The notes: a model not told the origin generated them from the letters alone. A stretch of DNA of 64,000 bases from Terrabacter tumescens (GCF_014646815.1 NZ_BMNZ01000010.1:40517-104516); one strand, 5' to 3'; positions 40,515 through 49,449 are shown, counted from the first letter of the stretch. Numbers and translations: made by a program.

Positions 40515-40955
40515 TCAGCCGCGGGCCGCGTTGCGGGCGGCCTCGGTGCGCATCTGCTCGTCGCGCTCGCGCAGCTCGGGCGTGTAGCCATCACCGAAGT
40601 CCTCTGGGGCGAAGACCTGTCGCAGCTCGAGCGCCTGGCCCGCGACGGGCGCGCACGAGACCGGCCACTTGCGGAGCCACTCGAGGGCCTCCTCGCGGGA
40701 GCTGACGTCGATGATCGTGAAGCCGGCGATGAGCTCCTTGGCCTCGGCGAACGGCCCGTCGGTGACGACCCAGTCACCGTCCTCGAAGCTCACGCGCGCC
40801 CCCTTGGAGCTCGGGTGCAGGCCCTGGCCGTCGACGAAGACGCCGGCCTTGAACATCTCCTCGTTGTAGGCCTGCATGTCGGCGAACTGCTGCTCGGTGC
40901 CGGTGGTGCCCTGCTCGGTCTCCGGGGACGCGGGGACGATGATCATGAAACGCAC
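40515..40955 (-). CDS. YCII-family protein with DGPF motif
   Basis: 146 aa. RFMIIVPASPETE at the start and VTDGPFAEAKELIAGFTIIDV in the middle (DGPF motif) define the family that pairs with ECF42 sigma factors. The role is unknown; a link to stress or antibiotic response has been proposed for relatives. AAGGAGACC before GTG 40955 sets the start. It is the first gene of a unit with the sigma factor. Confidence 0.86.
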   Translation of the reverse strand: MRFMIIVPASPETEQGTTGTEQQFADMQAYNEEMFKAGVFVDGQGLHPSSKGARVSFEDGDWVVTDGPFAEAKELIAGFTIIDVSSREEALEWLRKWPVSCAPVAGQALELRQVFAPEDFGDGYTPELRERDEQMRTEAARNAARG

Positions 40956-40992
40956 GGGGGTCTCCTTCGTCGGTGCGGGTCGGTCGCCCGCC

Positions 40993-41913
40993 TCACTCCT
41001 TCGTCGAACGGGACAGCCACGTCTCGACACGAGAGGCGAGGGCTGTGTAGAAGTCGGCCTTGGCGAGGTAGCGGTAGTGGTCCGTCGCGAGGCTGCCCGC
41101 GGCGAAGTAGGCCGAGTCGTCGACGCCGTCGACGATGCCCTCCGCGCGGAAGCTGAGCAGGTCGGCGTGGTCCCAGACGTTCCACCAGCCGCCGAGGTGC
41201 TCGGAGGGAGGGTATGCCGTGGGCTCGGGCCCGCGGTCGGGCGCGCTCTCGAGGAAGAACCCGAGCTCCTCGAAGAGGCCCACCTGGGACGCGGCCGCGC
41301 ACCAGTAGTCGATGCGGATGCCGCGGTGCTCCGGCATGCGGGGCAGGAAGTGGGTGACGAGGTCGTAGACGATCTGTCCGCCCATGCTGTGGGTCAGCAC
41401 GACGAGCGGCTCACCCCGGCTCTCGGCGGCGAAGGCCGCCGCGTCGAGACCGGCCAGGACGCGCTCGATGATCGGCCCCGGCGCCTCGGCGGTCCCGCGC
41501 GTCGAGATGTAGGTCATGACGTCGCCGAGGAAGACCGGCACGAAGTCCTCGAGCGGCCGCCGCAGGGACGTCACGGCTCCGCGCAGCCTGCTGACCCGAC
41601 GCGACTCCGGGAGCGGGGCAGGCGTCGCTGCGGCCGCGGCGGCGGCCTCCTCCGCCTGCTCGACCACGTCCGGCAGGTCGAGGGGACGGGAGACGAGCGA
41701 GCGCCCACCGAAGGCGAAGTGCGCGGCGAGGTCGCCCCAGTAGATCCGCATGACCGGGACGCCGCCGGGGTCGTCGGAGATGGCCGGCGCGACGTGCTGA
41801 CGCAGGTGCGCCTCGATGGCCGCCCAGGGCACCTCGCCGAAGGCTCGGGTCGCCCGGGCCAGACCCGGGTCCTCGTCGCGGACCGCGACCCCGTGGACGA
41901 AGACGATGGGCAC
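40993..41913 (-). CDS. alpha/beta hydrolase-like protein
   Basis: 306 aa. VPIVFVHGVAVRDE begins with the oxyanion-hole strand, and the nucleophile elbow is THSMGGQ with the catalytic Ser. The middle, about residues 55-130, is a variable cap with an Ala-rich run. The substrate is unknown; the sequence is far from common esterases. Start GTG 41913 gives the family's N-terminus. It follows the HAD phosphatase gene by 17 bp on the same strand. Confidence 0.72.
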   Translation of the reverse strand: MPIVFVHGVAVRDEDPGLARATRAFGEVPWAAIEAHLRQHVAPAISDDPGGVPVMRIYWGDLAAHFAFGGRSLVSRPLDLPDVVEQAEEAAAAAAATPAPLPESRRVSRLRGAVTSLRRPLEDFVPVFLGDVMTYISTRGTAEAPGPIIERVLAGLDAAAFAAESRGEPLVVLTHSMGGQIVYDLVTHFLPRMPEHRGIRIDYWCAAASQVGLFEELGFFLESAPDRGPEPTAYPPSEHLGGWWNVWDHADLLSFRAEGIVDGVDDSAYFAAGSLATDHYRYLAKADFYTALASRVETWLSRSTKE

Positions 41914-41930
41914 GCGCGGTCCGCCGTCGG

Positions 41931-42788
41931 CTAGAGCTCGAGCCGGACGGTCGCGGCCGACTCGACCCCGTCGCGGAACGGGACGCCGTCGCGCGCGGCC
42001 TGCGCCACGGCCTCGAGCACCGGCGCGAGGCCGTCCTCGTCGACGTGGCCGGTGACCTCGTCGGCGACGGCCTTGACCTGGTCGGGGGCGTTGCCCATGG
42101 CGACGCCCCACGCGGCCCAGTGCAGCATCTCGAGGTCGTTGCGCTGGTCGCCGCAGGCGACGGTGTGGATCGGCTCGACGCGCAGCTGGCGACGCACGAG
42201 CTCGAGGGCGCTCGCCTTGGACACGCCCTCCGGGTTGATGTCGAGCCACGCGGACCAGCCGACGGCATACGACACGCCGTGCAGGCCGGCGCGCTCGACG
42301 AGCTCCATGAACTCCTCGGCCGTGGCCTCGGGCTGACGCAGGGTGACGCGGGTGACGGGGTGGGCGATGAGCTCGTCCCAGCCGACCTCGCGGGACTGGC
42401 CCATGAGCTCGCCGTCGGGGAAGTGCTTGCTCACCTTGAAGCCGACGCCCGGCTCCTCGACGGCGATGAGCGCGTCGGGCAGGGCGACGCGCATCTTCTC
42501 GAGCACCGACCGCGGGTCGAAGGTCACCATGTCGATGATCGAGTAGCCCTCGTCCGACGACGGGTCGAGCTGGAGCGTCAGGGCTCCGTTGGAGCAGATC
42601 GCGTAGCCCTCGCGCAGGCCGAGCGCCTCGAGGATCGGGGTCGTCGCGATGATCGAGCGGCCCGTCGCGATGACGACGGCGACGTCGTCGGGAAGGGCCT
42701 GGACGGCGTCGCGGACGCGGTCGGAGAGCTCGCCCATGTGGTTGAGGGTCGTGCCGTCGAGGTCGAGGGCGAGCAGTCGCTGTGCCAT
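41931..42788 (-). CDS. Cof-type HAD phosphatase
   Basis: 285 aa cytoplasmic phosphatase. Motif I DLDGTTL gives the nucleophile and acid Asp (D9, D11), motif II is IATGR, and motif IV is CGDQRNDLEM. The C2B cap in the middle matches the Cof group acting on sugar phosphates or flavin/pyridoxal phosphates. ATG 42788 follows a leaderless promoter. Confidence 0.9.
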   Translation of the reverse strand: MAQRLLALDLDGTTLNHMGELSDRVRDAVQALPDDVAVVIATGRSIIATTPILEALGLREGYAICSNGALTLQLDPSSDEGYSIIDMVTFDPRSVLEKMRVALPDALIAVEEPGVGFKVSKHFPDGELMGQSREVGWDELIAHPVTRVTLRQPEATAEEFMELVERAGLHGVSYAVGWSAWLDINPEGVSKASALELVRRQLRVEPIHTVACGDQRNDLEMLHWAAWGVAMGNAPDQVKAVADEVTGHVDEDGLAPVLEAVAQAARDGVPFRDGVESAATVRLEL

Positions 42789-42794
42789 GCGCTC

Positions 42795-42800
42795 ACCGTA
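42795..42800 (-). promoter_or_regulatory. -10 box TACGGT for HAD gene (leaderless)
   Basis: Minus strand: TACGGT, 6 nt, ATG 42788. Confidence 0.5.
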
Positions 42801-42943
42801 TCGTCCGGGTCCGGGCGCCCTGTCGGGCCCGGACGTTCGTCGCGCACGCGTCGGCCAGCCGACGCCCGCCGGCCACCCGACGGACGACCACTGGTCGCCT
42901 CACCGCTGCGACACGCCGCCCGACACGCCGCGACCGCGCAGCC

Positions 42944-42971
42944 GCGCCGACCAACGGTCGTTCGTCGGCGC
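42944..42971. terminator. hairpin after disulfide oxidoreductase gene
   Basis: GCGCCGAC...GTCGGCGC outer stem with AACG-GT-CGTT inside. It lies 10 bp past the stop of the minus-strand gene at 42982. The remaining gap to 42789 holds no gene. Confidence 0.65.
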
Positions 42972-42981
42972 GCGCACAGGC

Positions 42982-44349
42982 TCAGGCGAGGCGGCCGAGC
43001 GCGTCCTCGATGCCGCGATGCAGCGTCGGGTAGGCGTAGATCATCGACCGCAGCCGCTCGATCGGCACCTCGCCGTGCACAGCGACGGCGAGCGCCCCGA
43101 GCACCTCTCCCCCAGCCGGACCCATGGTCGTGGCGCCGACGAGCACGCCGCGGTCGGCGTCGGCGACGACCTTGATGAGGCCGTCCGCCTTGGCGATCCA
43201 GCCGCGCGTCGTCTCCCCCAGCGGCGTCAGCCCGACCTGCACGTTGCCGAGCTTCTCGCGCGCCTGCGCCTCGGTCATCCCGACGGCACCCACCTCGGGA
43301 TCGGTGAACGTGACGCGCGGGAGGGCGGCATACTCCGCCGGCGGGCCGTCGTCGCCGAGGACGTCACGGATGACGACGCCGGCCTGGTACATCGAGACGT
43401 GGGTGAAGGCGCCCTTGCCGGTGATGTCGCCGACGGCCCAGACGCCGTCGCTGACGCGGCAGCGGTCGTCGACGGGCGCCGTGCGCGAGTCCTTCGCGAG
43501 GCCGACGGTGTCGAGGCCGACGGCCGCGGGGTCGGCGCGGCGGCCGGTCGCGACGAGGAGCTTCTCCGCCGTCAGCGTCGAGCCGTCGGCGAGGGTGACG
43601 GTGAACGTCGACCCGTCGTGGCTGACCTTGTCGGCGCCGACGCCCTGGCGCACCGTGATGCCGTCGGCCTCGAGGGCCGTCAGCAGCGCCGCGGAGGCCT
43701 CGGGCTCCTCGAGCGCGAGGATGCGTTCGGCGGCCTCGACGATCGTGACCTCGACGCCGAAGCGGGCCATGACCTGGCTCAGCTCGCAGCCGATGGCGCC
43801 GCCGCCGAGGACGACGAGCGACGCGGGCAGCTCTGTGGCCTCGACGATCTCGTGGTTGGTCCAGTAGGGGGTGTCGCGCAGGCCTTCGATCGGCGGGACG
43901 GCGGCCGTCGTGCCCGTGTTGACGACGATGCCCTTCGTCGCGGTGTAGGCGGTGCCGTCGACGTCGACGCGTCCGGGCCCGGCGATCGTGCCGGTGCCGC
44001 GCACGAACGTCGCGCCCTTGCCGGTGAGCCGGTCGACGGCGACCGTGTCGTCCCAGCTGTCGGTGGCCTCCTCGCGGATGCGCTTCGCGACGACCGACCA
44101 GTCGGGCGTGACCTCGCCGACCGAGCCGGCCAATCCGTCGACGCGTCGTGCCTCGGCGAGCGCGTCGGCGGCGCGGATCATCATCTTCGACGGGATGCAG
44201 CCCCAGTAGGGGCACTCCCCGCCGACCAGTCCGCGGTCGACCCCGAGGACGCGCAGGCCGCGCTCGGCCAGGCTGCCGGCCACGTGCTCACCGCCCGGCC
44301 CGAGTCCGATGACGATGACGTCGAAGGTGTGGTCGCTGTCCGTAGCCAT
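42982..44349 (-). CDS. pyridine nucleotide-disulfide oxidoreductase
   Basis: 455 aa FAD enzyme. The FAD site is VIVIGLGPGGEHVAGSLAERG, the redox pair is GGECPYWGCIPSK (C-X4-C), the NAD(P) site is VVLGGGAIGCELSQVMARFG and the second FAD motif ends in VWAVGDITG. The C-terminal dimer domain ends YPTLHRGIEDAL, where the His-Glu pair is YPTLH. This resembles mercuric reductase/lipoamide dehydrogenase relatives of actinobacteria; without an N-terminal metal domain or partner genes the substrate is open. ATG 44349. Confidence 0.9.
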   Translation of the reverse strand: MATDSDHTFDVIVIGLGPGGEHVAGSLAERGLRVLGVDRGLVGGECPYWGCIPSKMMIRAADALAEARRVDGLAGSVGEVTPDWSVVAKRIREEATDSWDDTVAVDRLTGKGATFVRGTGTIAGPGRVDVDGTAYTATKGIVVNTGTTAAVPPIEGLRDTPYWTNHEIVEATELPASLVVLGGGAIGCELSQVMARFGVEVTIVEAAERILALEEPEASAALLTALEADGITVRQGVGADKVSHDGSTFTVTLADGSTLTAEKLLVATGRRADPAAVGLDTVGLAKDSRTAPVDDRCRVSDGVWAVGDITGKGAFTHVSMYQAGVVIRDVLGDDGPPAEYAALPRVTFTDPEVGAVGMTEAQAREKLGNVQVGLTPLGETTRGWIAKADGLIKVVADADRGVLVGATTMGPAGGEVLGALAVAVHGEVPIERLRSMIYAYPTLHRGIEDALGRLA

Positions 44350-44397
44350 GCCCCAGCCTTACCCGTCAGGGCACCACTGGGAAGAGGCGCCCGAGGT

Positions 44398-44405
44398 CGT
44401 ATGCC
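44398..44405 (-). repeat. motif CGTATGCC in divergent gap
   Basis: Octamer copy in the 92-bp gap between 44349 and 44442. Confidence 0.55.
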
Positions 44406-44429
44406 GTGGGGCGGGCCGCCCCGCCCGGC

Positions 44430-44435
44430 TAGGGT
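44430..44435 (+). promoter_or_regulatory. -10 box TAGGGT for 44442 gene (leaderless)
   Basis: TAGGGT, 6 nt, GTG 44442. Confidence 0.55.
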
Positions 44436-44441
44436 CGGCGC

Positions 44442-44819
44442 GTGGAACAGGGGAACACCGACGTCCGACTGCTGCTCTGGGGAGCCTGGGCCTTCGCCGT
44501 CGTCATGGCGCTGGCCGTCCTCGCCGTCCTCGTGCGGGTCTGGCGTAGCTTCGCGCTCCCGGTCTTCGTCGAGGCGGCGCAGGCGCGCCGGACGGGCGAC
44601 TGGTGGCGGCCCTTCCTGCCACGCGAGGACGGCTCGTGGGGTCCGCTCTGCGACAACCGCTACTGGTCGGCCATGCGCGCCGAACAGCCAGGCGGGGCTT
44701 GGGGTCTCGCCGTGCGCTGGGGCTTCTGGGGGTTGGTTGCCCTCGTCTACACGGCCGTCCCGCTCTACGGCCTGGTCCGAGCCCTGGGGGCCGGGGCGCA
44801 CTACCTCACGAGCAGCTGA
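44442..44819 (+). CDS. small membrane protein, unknown
   Basis: 125 aa with two membrane helices (about 10-33 and 87-112) and a soluble part between them (ALPVFVEAAQARRTGDWWRPF, EDGSWGPLCDNRYW). I do not recognise the family. GTG 44442 is supported by a leaderless promoter. The last 14 bp overlap the 3' end of the convergent EamA gene. Confidence 0.62.
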   Translation: MEQGNTDVRLLLWGAWAFAVVMALAVLAVLVRVWRSFALPVFVEAAQARRTGDWWRPFLPREDGSWGPLCDNRYWSAMRAEQPGGAWGLAVRWGFWGLVALVYTAVPLYGLVRALGAGAHYLTSS

Positions 44820-45732
44820 CGGGAAGCCTCGCTCGGTCGCTCGCCCGGTCGCGCGACCGGCCGAGGCGGGCCCGGACCTGCTCCTGCGCCGCGAGGACGC
44901 TGCCGACGACGAGGACCATGGCCACGAGGTGGACCGGGCCGAAGTGCTCGCCGAGGACCGCGACGCCGAGCAGCACCCCGACGACGGGGTTGACGAGGCC
45001 GATGATCGAGGCGGACGTCGGACCGAGGAGGGCGAGGCCCCGGAACCACAGGACGTACGCGACGCCGGTGCCGACGAGCCCGAGGTAGACGAGCGCCCCG
45101 ACGGCCGGGAGGTCCAGAGCCGGTGGCGCGCCCTCGGCGACGAGCCCGATCGGCAGGAGCACGAGGCCACCGGCGACGAGCTGCCACGAGGTCATGGTCA
45201 CCACGTCCTCGGTGGGCGTCCATCTCCGCGTCAGGACGAAGCCGACCGACGAGAGCACGACGGCGAGCAGGCCCGCGGCGAGGCCGACCGGGTCCAGTGG
45301 CCTGTCGAGGCCGTTCTGGAGCACGAGGAGCCCGACCCCGACGAGGCCGACGAGCCCGGCCGCCACCGAGACCCGGGCGGGCCGTTGCCCCAGCAGCAGC
45401 CGGGCGACGACCATCGTCACCATCGGGGCGGTCGCGACCAGCGTTGCGCCGAGGCCGCTCGGGAGGCGGTAGGCGGCGACGAAGAGCAGCGCGTAGAAGA
45501 GGCCGATGTTGAGCGAGCCGAGCACGAGCGAGCGCCACCACCAGTCGCCCCTCGGCAGGCGCCGGAGCCAGAGCAGCATGAGCAGCCCGACGGGCAGCGC
45601 CCGCACGGTGGCGGCGAAGAGCGGACGGCCGGGTGGCAGCCACTGCTGCGTGACGGCATACGTCGATCCCCAGACCGCGGCCGGGACCGCCGTCAGCGCG
45701 ACGTTTCTCCAGCTCGCTCGATTGTCTTCCAT
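44806..45732 (-). CDS. EamA/DMT-family exporter
   Basis: 308 aa with ten predicted helices in two EamA halves: ALTAVPAAVWGSTYAVTQQWLP opens the first, GLLAVVLSSVGFVLTRRW the second. Such proteins export amino acids, nucleosides or drugs. ATG 45732 lies 7 nt from a -10 box on the minus strand, so it is probably leaderless. The gene is divergent from a MarR regulator across a 39-bp gap with one operator; release by a ligand would turn the exporter on. Confidence 0.88.
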   Translation of the reverse strand: MEDNRASWRNVALTAVPAAVWGSTYAVTQQWLPPGRPLFAATVRALPVGLLMLLWLRRLPRGDWWWRSLVLGSLNIGLFYALLFVAAYRLPSGLGATLVATAPMVTMVVARLLLGQRPARVSVAAGLVGLVGVGLLVLQNGLDRPLDPVGLAAGLLAVVLSSVGFVLTRRWTPTEDVVTMTSWQLVAGGLVLLPIGLVAEGAPPALDLPAVGALVYLGLVGTGVAYVLWFRGLALLGPTSASIIGLVNPVVGVLLGVAVLGEHFGPVHLVAMVLVVGSVLAAQEQVRARLGRSRDRASDRARLPVSCS

Positions 45733-45765
45733 GGAAGGTAAACTACCTTCCGGAGAAGATATATT
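45733..45765. promoter_or_regulatory. shared MarR operator and two overlapping promoters
   Basis: GGAAGGTA-AAC-TACCTTCC (45733-45751) is a perfect 8-bp dyad. The -10 box of the EamA gene (TAGTTT on the minus strand, 45740-45745) is inside it, and the -10 box of the MarR gene (TATATT, 45760-45765) is 9 bp away, 6 nt from ATG 45772. Confidence 0.8.
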
Positions 45766-45771
45766 CCACCC

Positions 45772-46269
45772 ATGCAGCAGTTCGAGGACCACGCCCAGCA
45801 CGTCGTCGACCAGTGGGCCGCCGTGCGGCCCGAGCTCGATGCCACCCCCGTGCTCGTCATCGGGCGCCTGCACCGCGTCGCGCTCGCCCTGACGACCGAG
45901 CTCGTCAAGGTCTACAACGCGCACGGCCTGGGCGAGGGCGACTTCGACGTGCTCGCGACGCTGCGGCGCACCGGGGAGCCCTACGAGCTGACCCCGTCCG
46001 AGCTCATGGACCAGACGATGGTGACGTCCGGCGCGGTGACCAAGCGGCTCGACCGGCTCGAGGGCGCGGGCCTCGTCGAGCGACGGGTCGCGGACGGTGA
46101 CCGCCGCAGCCGCATCGTCGTGCTCACCGACAGGGGTCGCGAGCTCATCGACCGGGCGGCGCCCGAGCACTTCGCCAACGAGGCCCGCCTGCTCGAGCCG
46201 CTCAGCGCGGCGGAGCGCGCGACGCTCGCACGCCTGCTCGGCAAGCTCGGGGCCCCGCTCGGGGTCTGA
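45772..46269 (+). CDS. MarR-family regulator
   Basis: 165 aa. The winged helix-turn-helix reads GEGDFDVLATLRRTGEPYELTPSELMDQ (in parts), MVTSGAVTKRLDRLEGAGLVERR and the wing ADGDRRSRIVVLT. Helical dimerisation parts lie at both ends. It very probably represses itself and the divergent EamA exporter through the dyad at 45733. The leaderless ATG 45772 is clear. Confidence 0.9.
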   Translation: MQQFEDHAQHVVDQWAAVRPELDATPVLVIGRLHRVALALTTELVKVYNAHGLGEGDFDVLATLRRTGEPYELTPSELMDQTMVTSGAVTKRLDRLEGAGLVERRVADGDRRSRIVVLTDRGRELIDRAAPEHFANEARLLEPLSAAERATLARLLGKLGAPLGV

Positions 46270-46306
46270 CCCGGCGGACGGCCGGACGCGCGCGGCGGCG
46301 TCGGCC

Positions 46307-46312
46307 TACGCT
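46307..46312 (+). promoter_or_regulatory. -10 box TACGCT for TauE gene (leaderless)
   Basis: TACGCT, 8 nt, ATG 46321. Confidence 0.42.
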
Positions 46313-46320
46313 GCGCTTCC

Positions 46321-47055
46321 ATGACCGTCTCGACGCTGGTGCTGCTCGGTGTCGCCGCACTGCTCGTCGGCTTTGCCAAGACGGCCATCGGCGGCATCGG
46401 GAGCATCGCCATCGCGATCTTCGCGTTCGTCCTGCCGACCAAGGAGTCGACGGCCGCGATCCTGCTGCTCCTGCTCGTCGGTGACGTCGTCGCGGTGTGG
46501 CACTACCGTCGCGACGCCGACCTCGGGCTGCTCAAGCGCCTCATCCCCGCGGTCCTGCCCGGCCTCGCCCTCGGCGCGCTCTTCCTGGCCTGGGTCGACG
46601 ACACGACCCTGCGCCGGGCCATCGGCGGGCTGCTGCTCGCGCTCGCGGCGCTGCAGCTCTTCCTCACCTGGCGATCACCCGACACGGCCCGGGTGGGAGC
46701 CTCGCGCGCCGCCGCCCTCGGGACGGGCGCCGCTGCCGGGTTCGCGACGATGACAGCGAACGCCGCCGGTCCCGTCATGACGCTCTACCTCGTCGCGCAG
46801 GGAGTCGAGAAGCGCCGCTTCCTCGGCACGAGCGCCCTCTTCTTCTTCGGCGTCAACCTGTGCAAGGTGCCCTTCAGCATCGGCCTCGGACTCTTCGGCA
46901 GCGAGACCCTCTGGCGCACAGCGCTGCTCGCGCCACTCGTCCTCGTCGGCACCTGGGTCGGCCTGCACACGGCACGGCGCCTCAGCCAGACCCGCTTCGA
47001 CCAGGCCGTGCTCGCCGCCACGGTCGTGTCCGCGCTGGCCCTCGTCATCCACTGA
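46321..47055 (+). CDS. TauE/SafE-family sulfite exporter-like protein
   Basis: 244 aa, about eight helices in two repeats: ALLVGFAKTAIGGIGSIAIAIFAFVLP and the second copy from GTGAAAGFATMTANAAGPVMTLYL (in parts). The family exports sulfite, sulfoacetate or similar anions. There is no sulfur gene near it. Monocistronic; convergent with the ClC gene 12 bp away. Confidence 0.88.
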   Translation: MTVSTLVLLGVAALLVGFAKTAIGGIGSIAIAIFAFVLPTKESTAAILLLLLVGDVVAVWHYRRDADLGLLKRLIPAVLPGLALGALFLAWVDDTTLRRAIGGLLLALAALQLFLTWRSPDTARVGASRAAALGTGAAAGFATMTANAAGPVMTLYLVAQGVEKRRFLGTSALFFFGVNLCKVPFSIGLGLFGSETLWRTALLAPLVLVGTWVGLHTARRLSQTRFDQAVLAATVVSALALVIH

Positions 47056-47067
47056 CCGGCTCGTCGG

Positions 47068-48891
47068 TCACGCGAGAGCGGGGGCGACCCCCTTGCTCTC
47101 CGCGAGCAGCAGGGTGCGGTAGTCGATCCAGCCGACCACGACGCCCCCGTCTTCGACGACCGGCGCAGCATCGACTCCGTTGCGGGACAACGACTCCGCC
47201 GCACCAGACAGAGGCTGGTCAGCCCCCACGGTCGCAGGGATCTCCGTCACGAGGCCGGCGGCGGCCGCGTCGTGCCGCCCGTCCGCGAGCGCGTCGGACA
47301 CGCCGCGGGCCGACACCACTCCCACCGCCGTGCCATCGGGGTCGACGACGGGCAGCACCCCGAAGGGCGTGCCGGCGAGCGCTGCAGCCACCTCCACGAG
47401 GGTCGAGGTGCTGACGACCGGGGCGGGCACCGGCGTCATGACGTCGCGCACCAGCCGAGGCGGGTGCCCGTCGACGGTCTCGGACGGCAGGCCGAGGTCG
47501 ACGCCCCGCCGGCGCAGCTTGAGGGTGTAGATCGTGTCGGGGCTGAGGCGGTGGCTGATCCCGGTGGCCAGGACGATCGCGAGCATGAGCGGCAGGATGA
47601 TCGTGTACTCGCCGGTCAGCTCGAAGAGGATGATGACCCCCGTGATCGGCGCCCGTGCGGCCCCGGCGAAGACCGCGCCCATGCCGATGAGGCTGTAGAC
47701 GCCCACCGACCCCGCGACCGAGGGGACGACGAGGTGGGCGGCCTCGCCGAAGGCGGCGCCGAGCATCGCACCGATGAACAGGCTGGGAGCGAAGACACCT
47801 CCGGAGCCGCCGATCCCGATGGTGAAGCTCGTGGCGACCATCTTGCCGACGAGCAGCACGAGCAGGAAGGCGATGGCGTAGCCGCCGGCCACCGCATGGC
47901 CGAGGACGGGATAGCCCACGCCGTACATCTGCGGCAGGAGCAGCAGCACCCCGCCGAGCAGGAGCCCTCCCACGGCCGGCCGCAACCACTCGGGTCCGCG
48001 CCAGATCGCGTCGCAGACGTCCTCGATGGCGTAGAGCACGCGGGTGAAGAGCACGCCGGCTCCCCCGGCGAGCACGCCGAGCACCGCGAACAGCAGGTAC
48101 TCCGCCGGGTGGCCCACCTCGAACGCGGGAAGGGTCAGGAACGGGGTGTCGCCGAGCACCGCCCGCGCGATGACGCTGGAGGCCACTGACGCCAGCACGA
48201 CCATGCCGAACGCCTGCGCCGTGAAGTCGGCGAGGATGAGCTCCATCGCGAAGAAGACACCGGCGAGCGGCGCGTTGAAGGTGGCACTGATCCCCGCCGC
48301 GGCCCCGCAGGCCACGAGCACCCGCAGGCGCGACTCGGGCAGCTTGACCCACCGGCCGGCCGTGGACCCCAGTGCCGACCCGATCTGCACGATGGGCCCC
48401 TCGCGCCCGACAGACCCGCCGCCACCGATGCACAGGGCGGAGGCGAGCGCCTTGACGGCCGCCACTTGCGGGGCGATGCGGCCGCCCCGGCGCGCGACGG
48501 CATACATGACCTCCGGCACGCCGTGCCCGCGGGCCTCACGGGCGAAGAAGTGCACGAGCGGGCCGTAGAGCAGCCCGGCCACGACGGGAGTGAGGAGCAC
48601 GAACCACCGGCCGAGGCCAGGCAGGTTCGGGTTGGCCGCGCCCGGCGAGGCCGCATAGTCCGCGTGGCCCGTGAAGAGCAGCGTGAAGGTCTGGATGAGC
48701 CAGCGGAACAGGACGGCGAACCCGGCCGCCCCCACTCCGACCACCAGGGCCATGACGAGCAGACCCGTGCCCGAGGTGCGCAGTCCGACGACCGCCCGGC
48801 GCCACAGCTCAGGAGGCGCCCATCCGGCGACCGCCGCGCGGCGGTCCGCCGGAAGAGACGCGGTCGTCGGGTCTGGCGCCATGGATTGCAT
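47068..48891 (-). CDS. ClC-family chloride channel/antiporter with CBS domains
   Basis: 607 aa. About 430 aa of membrane helices hold the selectivity motifs GSVGREGPIVQIGSALGS (the gating Glu in GREGP) and GIGGSGGVFAPSLFIG. The C-terminus has two CBS domains (VRDVMTPVPAPVVS, AAAGLVTEIPATVG), which bind adenosine nucleotides. ATG 48891 or 48882 are possible starts. It is divergent from a MarR gene across a 14-bp gap filled with palindromes. Confidence 0.92.
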   Translation of the reverse strand: MQSMAPDPTTASLPADRRAAVAGWAPPELWRRAVVGLRTSGTGLLVMALVVGVGAAGFAVLFRWLIQTFTLLFTGHADYAASPGAANPNLPGLGRWFVLLTPVVAGLLYGPLVHFFAREARGHGVPEVMYAVARRGGRIAPQVAAVKALASALCIGGGGSVGREGPIVQIGSALGSTAGRWVKLPESRLRVLVACGAAAGISATFNAPLAGVFFAMELILADFTAQAFGMVVLASVASSVIARAVLGDTPFLTLPAFEVGHPAEYLLFAVLGVLAGGAGVLFTRVLYAIEDVCDAIWRGPEWLRPAVGGLLLGGVLLLLPQMYGVGYPVLGHAVAGGYAIAFLLVLLVGKMVATSFTIGIGGSGGVFAPSLFIGAMLGAAFGEAAHLVVPSVAGSVGVYSLIGMGAVFAGAARAPITGVIILFELTGEYTIILPLMLAIVLATGISHRLSPDTIYTLKLRRRGVDLGLPSETVDGHPPRLVRDVMTPVPAPVVSTSTLVEVAAALAGTPFGVLPVVDPDGTAVGVVSARGVSDALADGRHDAAAAGLVTEIPATVGADQPLSGAAESLSRNGVDAAPVVEDGGVVVGWIDYRTLLLAESKGVAPALA

Positions 48892-48907
48892 GATGCAATA
48901 ATTGCAT
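48885..48907. promoter_or_regulatory. two overlapping 15-bp palindromes (MarR operator)
   Basis: ATTGCAT-G-ATGCAAT (48885-48899) and ATGCAAT-A-ATTGCAT (48893-48907) share seven bases. They cover the starts of both the ClC gene and the MarR gene and the -10 region of each (AATTAT on the minus strand, AATAAT on the plus strand). Confidence 0.78.
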
Positions 48908-49445
48908 GGTGACAACAACGAAGCGAGCTCGCGCCGACCGGACCGACGACCAGGTCCTCGACGCCCAGGCCCCCGACGACGGCGGGACGGACGACCTCGT
49001 CACCGCCCTGCTCACCGGGTCGCGCGTCCTGGTCGGCGTCTCGGCGCGGTCGCTGGCCGAGGTCGAGGACGCCGTCACCCTCAGCCAGTTCCGCACGCTC
49101 GTCGTCCTGCAGGCTCACGGCCCCACGCGCCTCAACCAGCTCGCGACCCGGCTCGCCGTCGGACCGTCCACCGCCCTGCGCTCGGTCGACCGTCTCATCG
49201 CCGCGGGCTTCGTGGCACGCACCGAGAATGCCCAGGACCGGCGCGAGGTGGTCATCGCCCTGACCGATGCCGGCCGCGCCCTCGTCACCGAGGTCACCGA
49301 GCGCCGGCGCGCCGCCATCCGAGCCATCGTCGAAGCCATGCCGGCGTCGCAGCGGCACACCCTCGTCGACGCGCTGATCGCCTTCAGCGCCGCCGCCGAC
49401 GAGCCGGTGGCGCTCGCCGACGCGGCCACCAGGCTCGGCTGGTGA
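48906..49445 (+). CDS. MarR-family regulator
   Basis: 179 aa. The DNA-binding part is VTLSQFRTLVVLQAHGPTRLNQLATRL (in parts), VGPSTALRSVDRLIAAGFVARTE with a wing at NAQDRREVVIAL. A 30-residue acidic N-terminal extension is unusual. Start ATG 48906; GTG 48909 fits a leaderless promoter better (AATAAT, 6 nt). It heads an operon with an ABC exporter and probably controls it and the divergent ClC gene. Confidence 0.88.
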   Translation: MVTTTKRARADRTDDQVLDAQAPDDGGTDDLVTALLTGSRVLVGVSARSLAEVEDAVTLSQFRTLVVLQAHGPTRLNQLATRLAVGPSTALRSVDRLIAAGFVARTENAQDRREVVIALTDAGRALVTEVTERRRAAIRAIVEAMPASQRHTLVDALIAFSAAADEPVALADAATRLGW

Positions 49446-49449
49446 CGCC

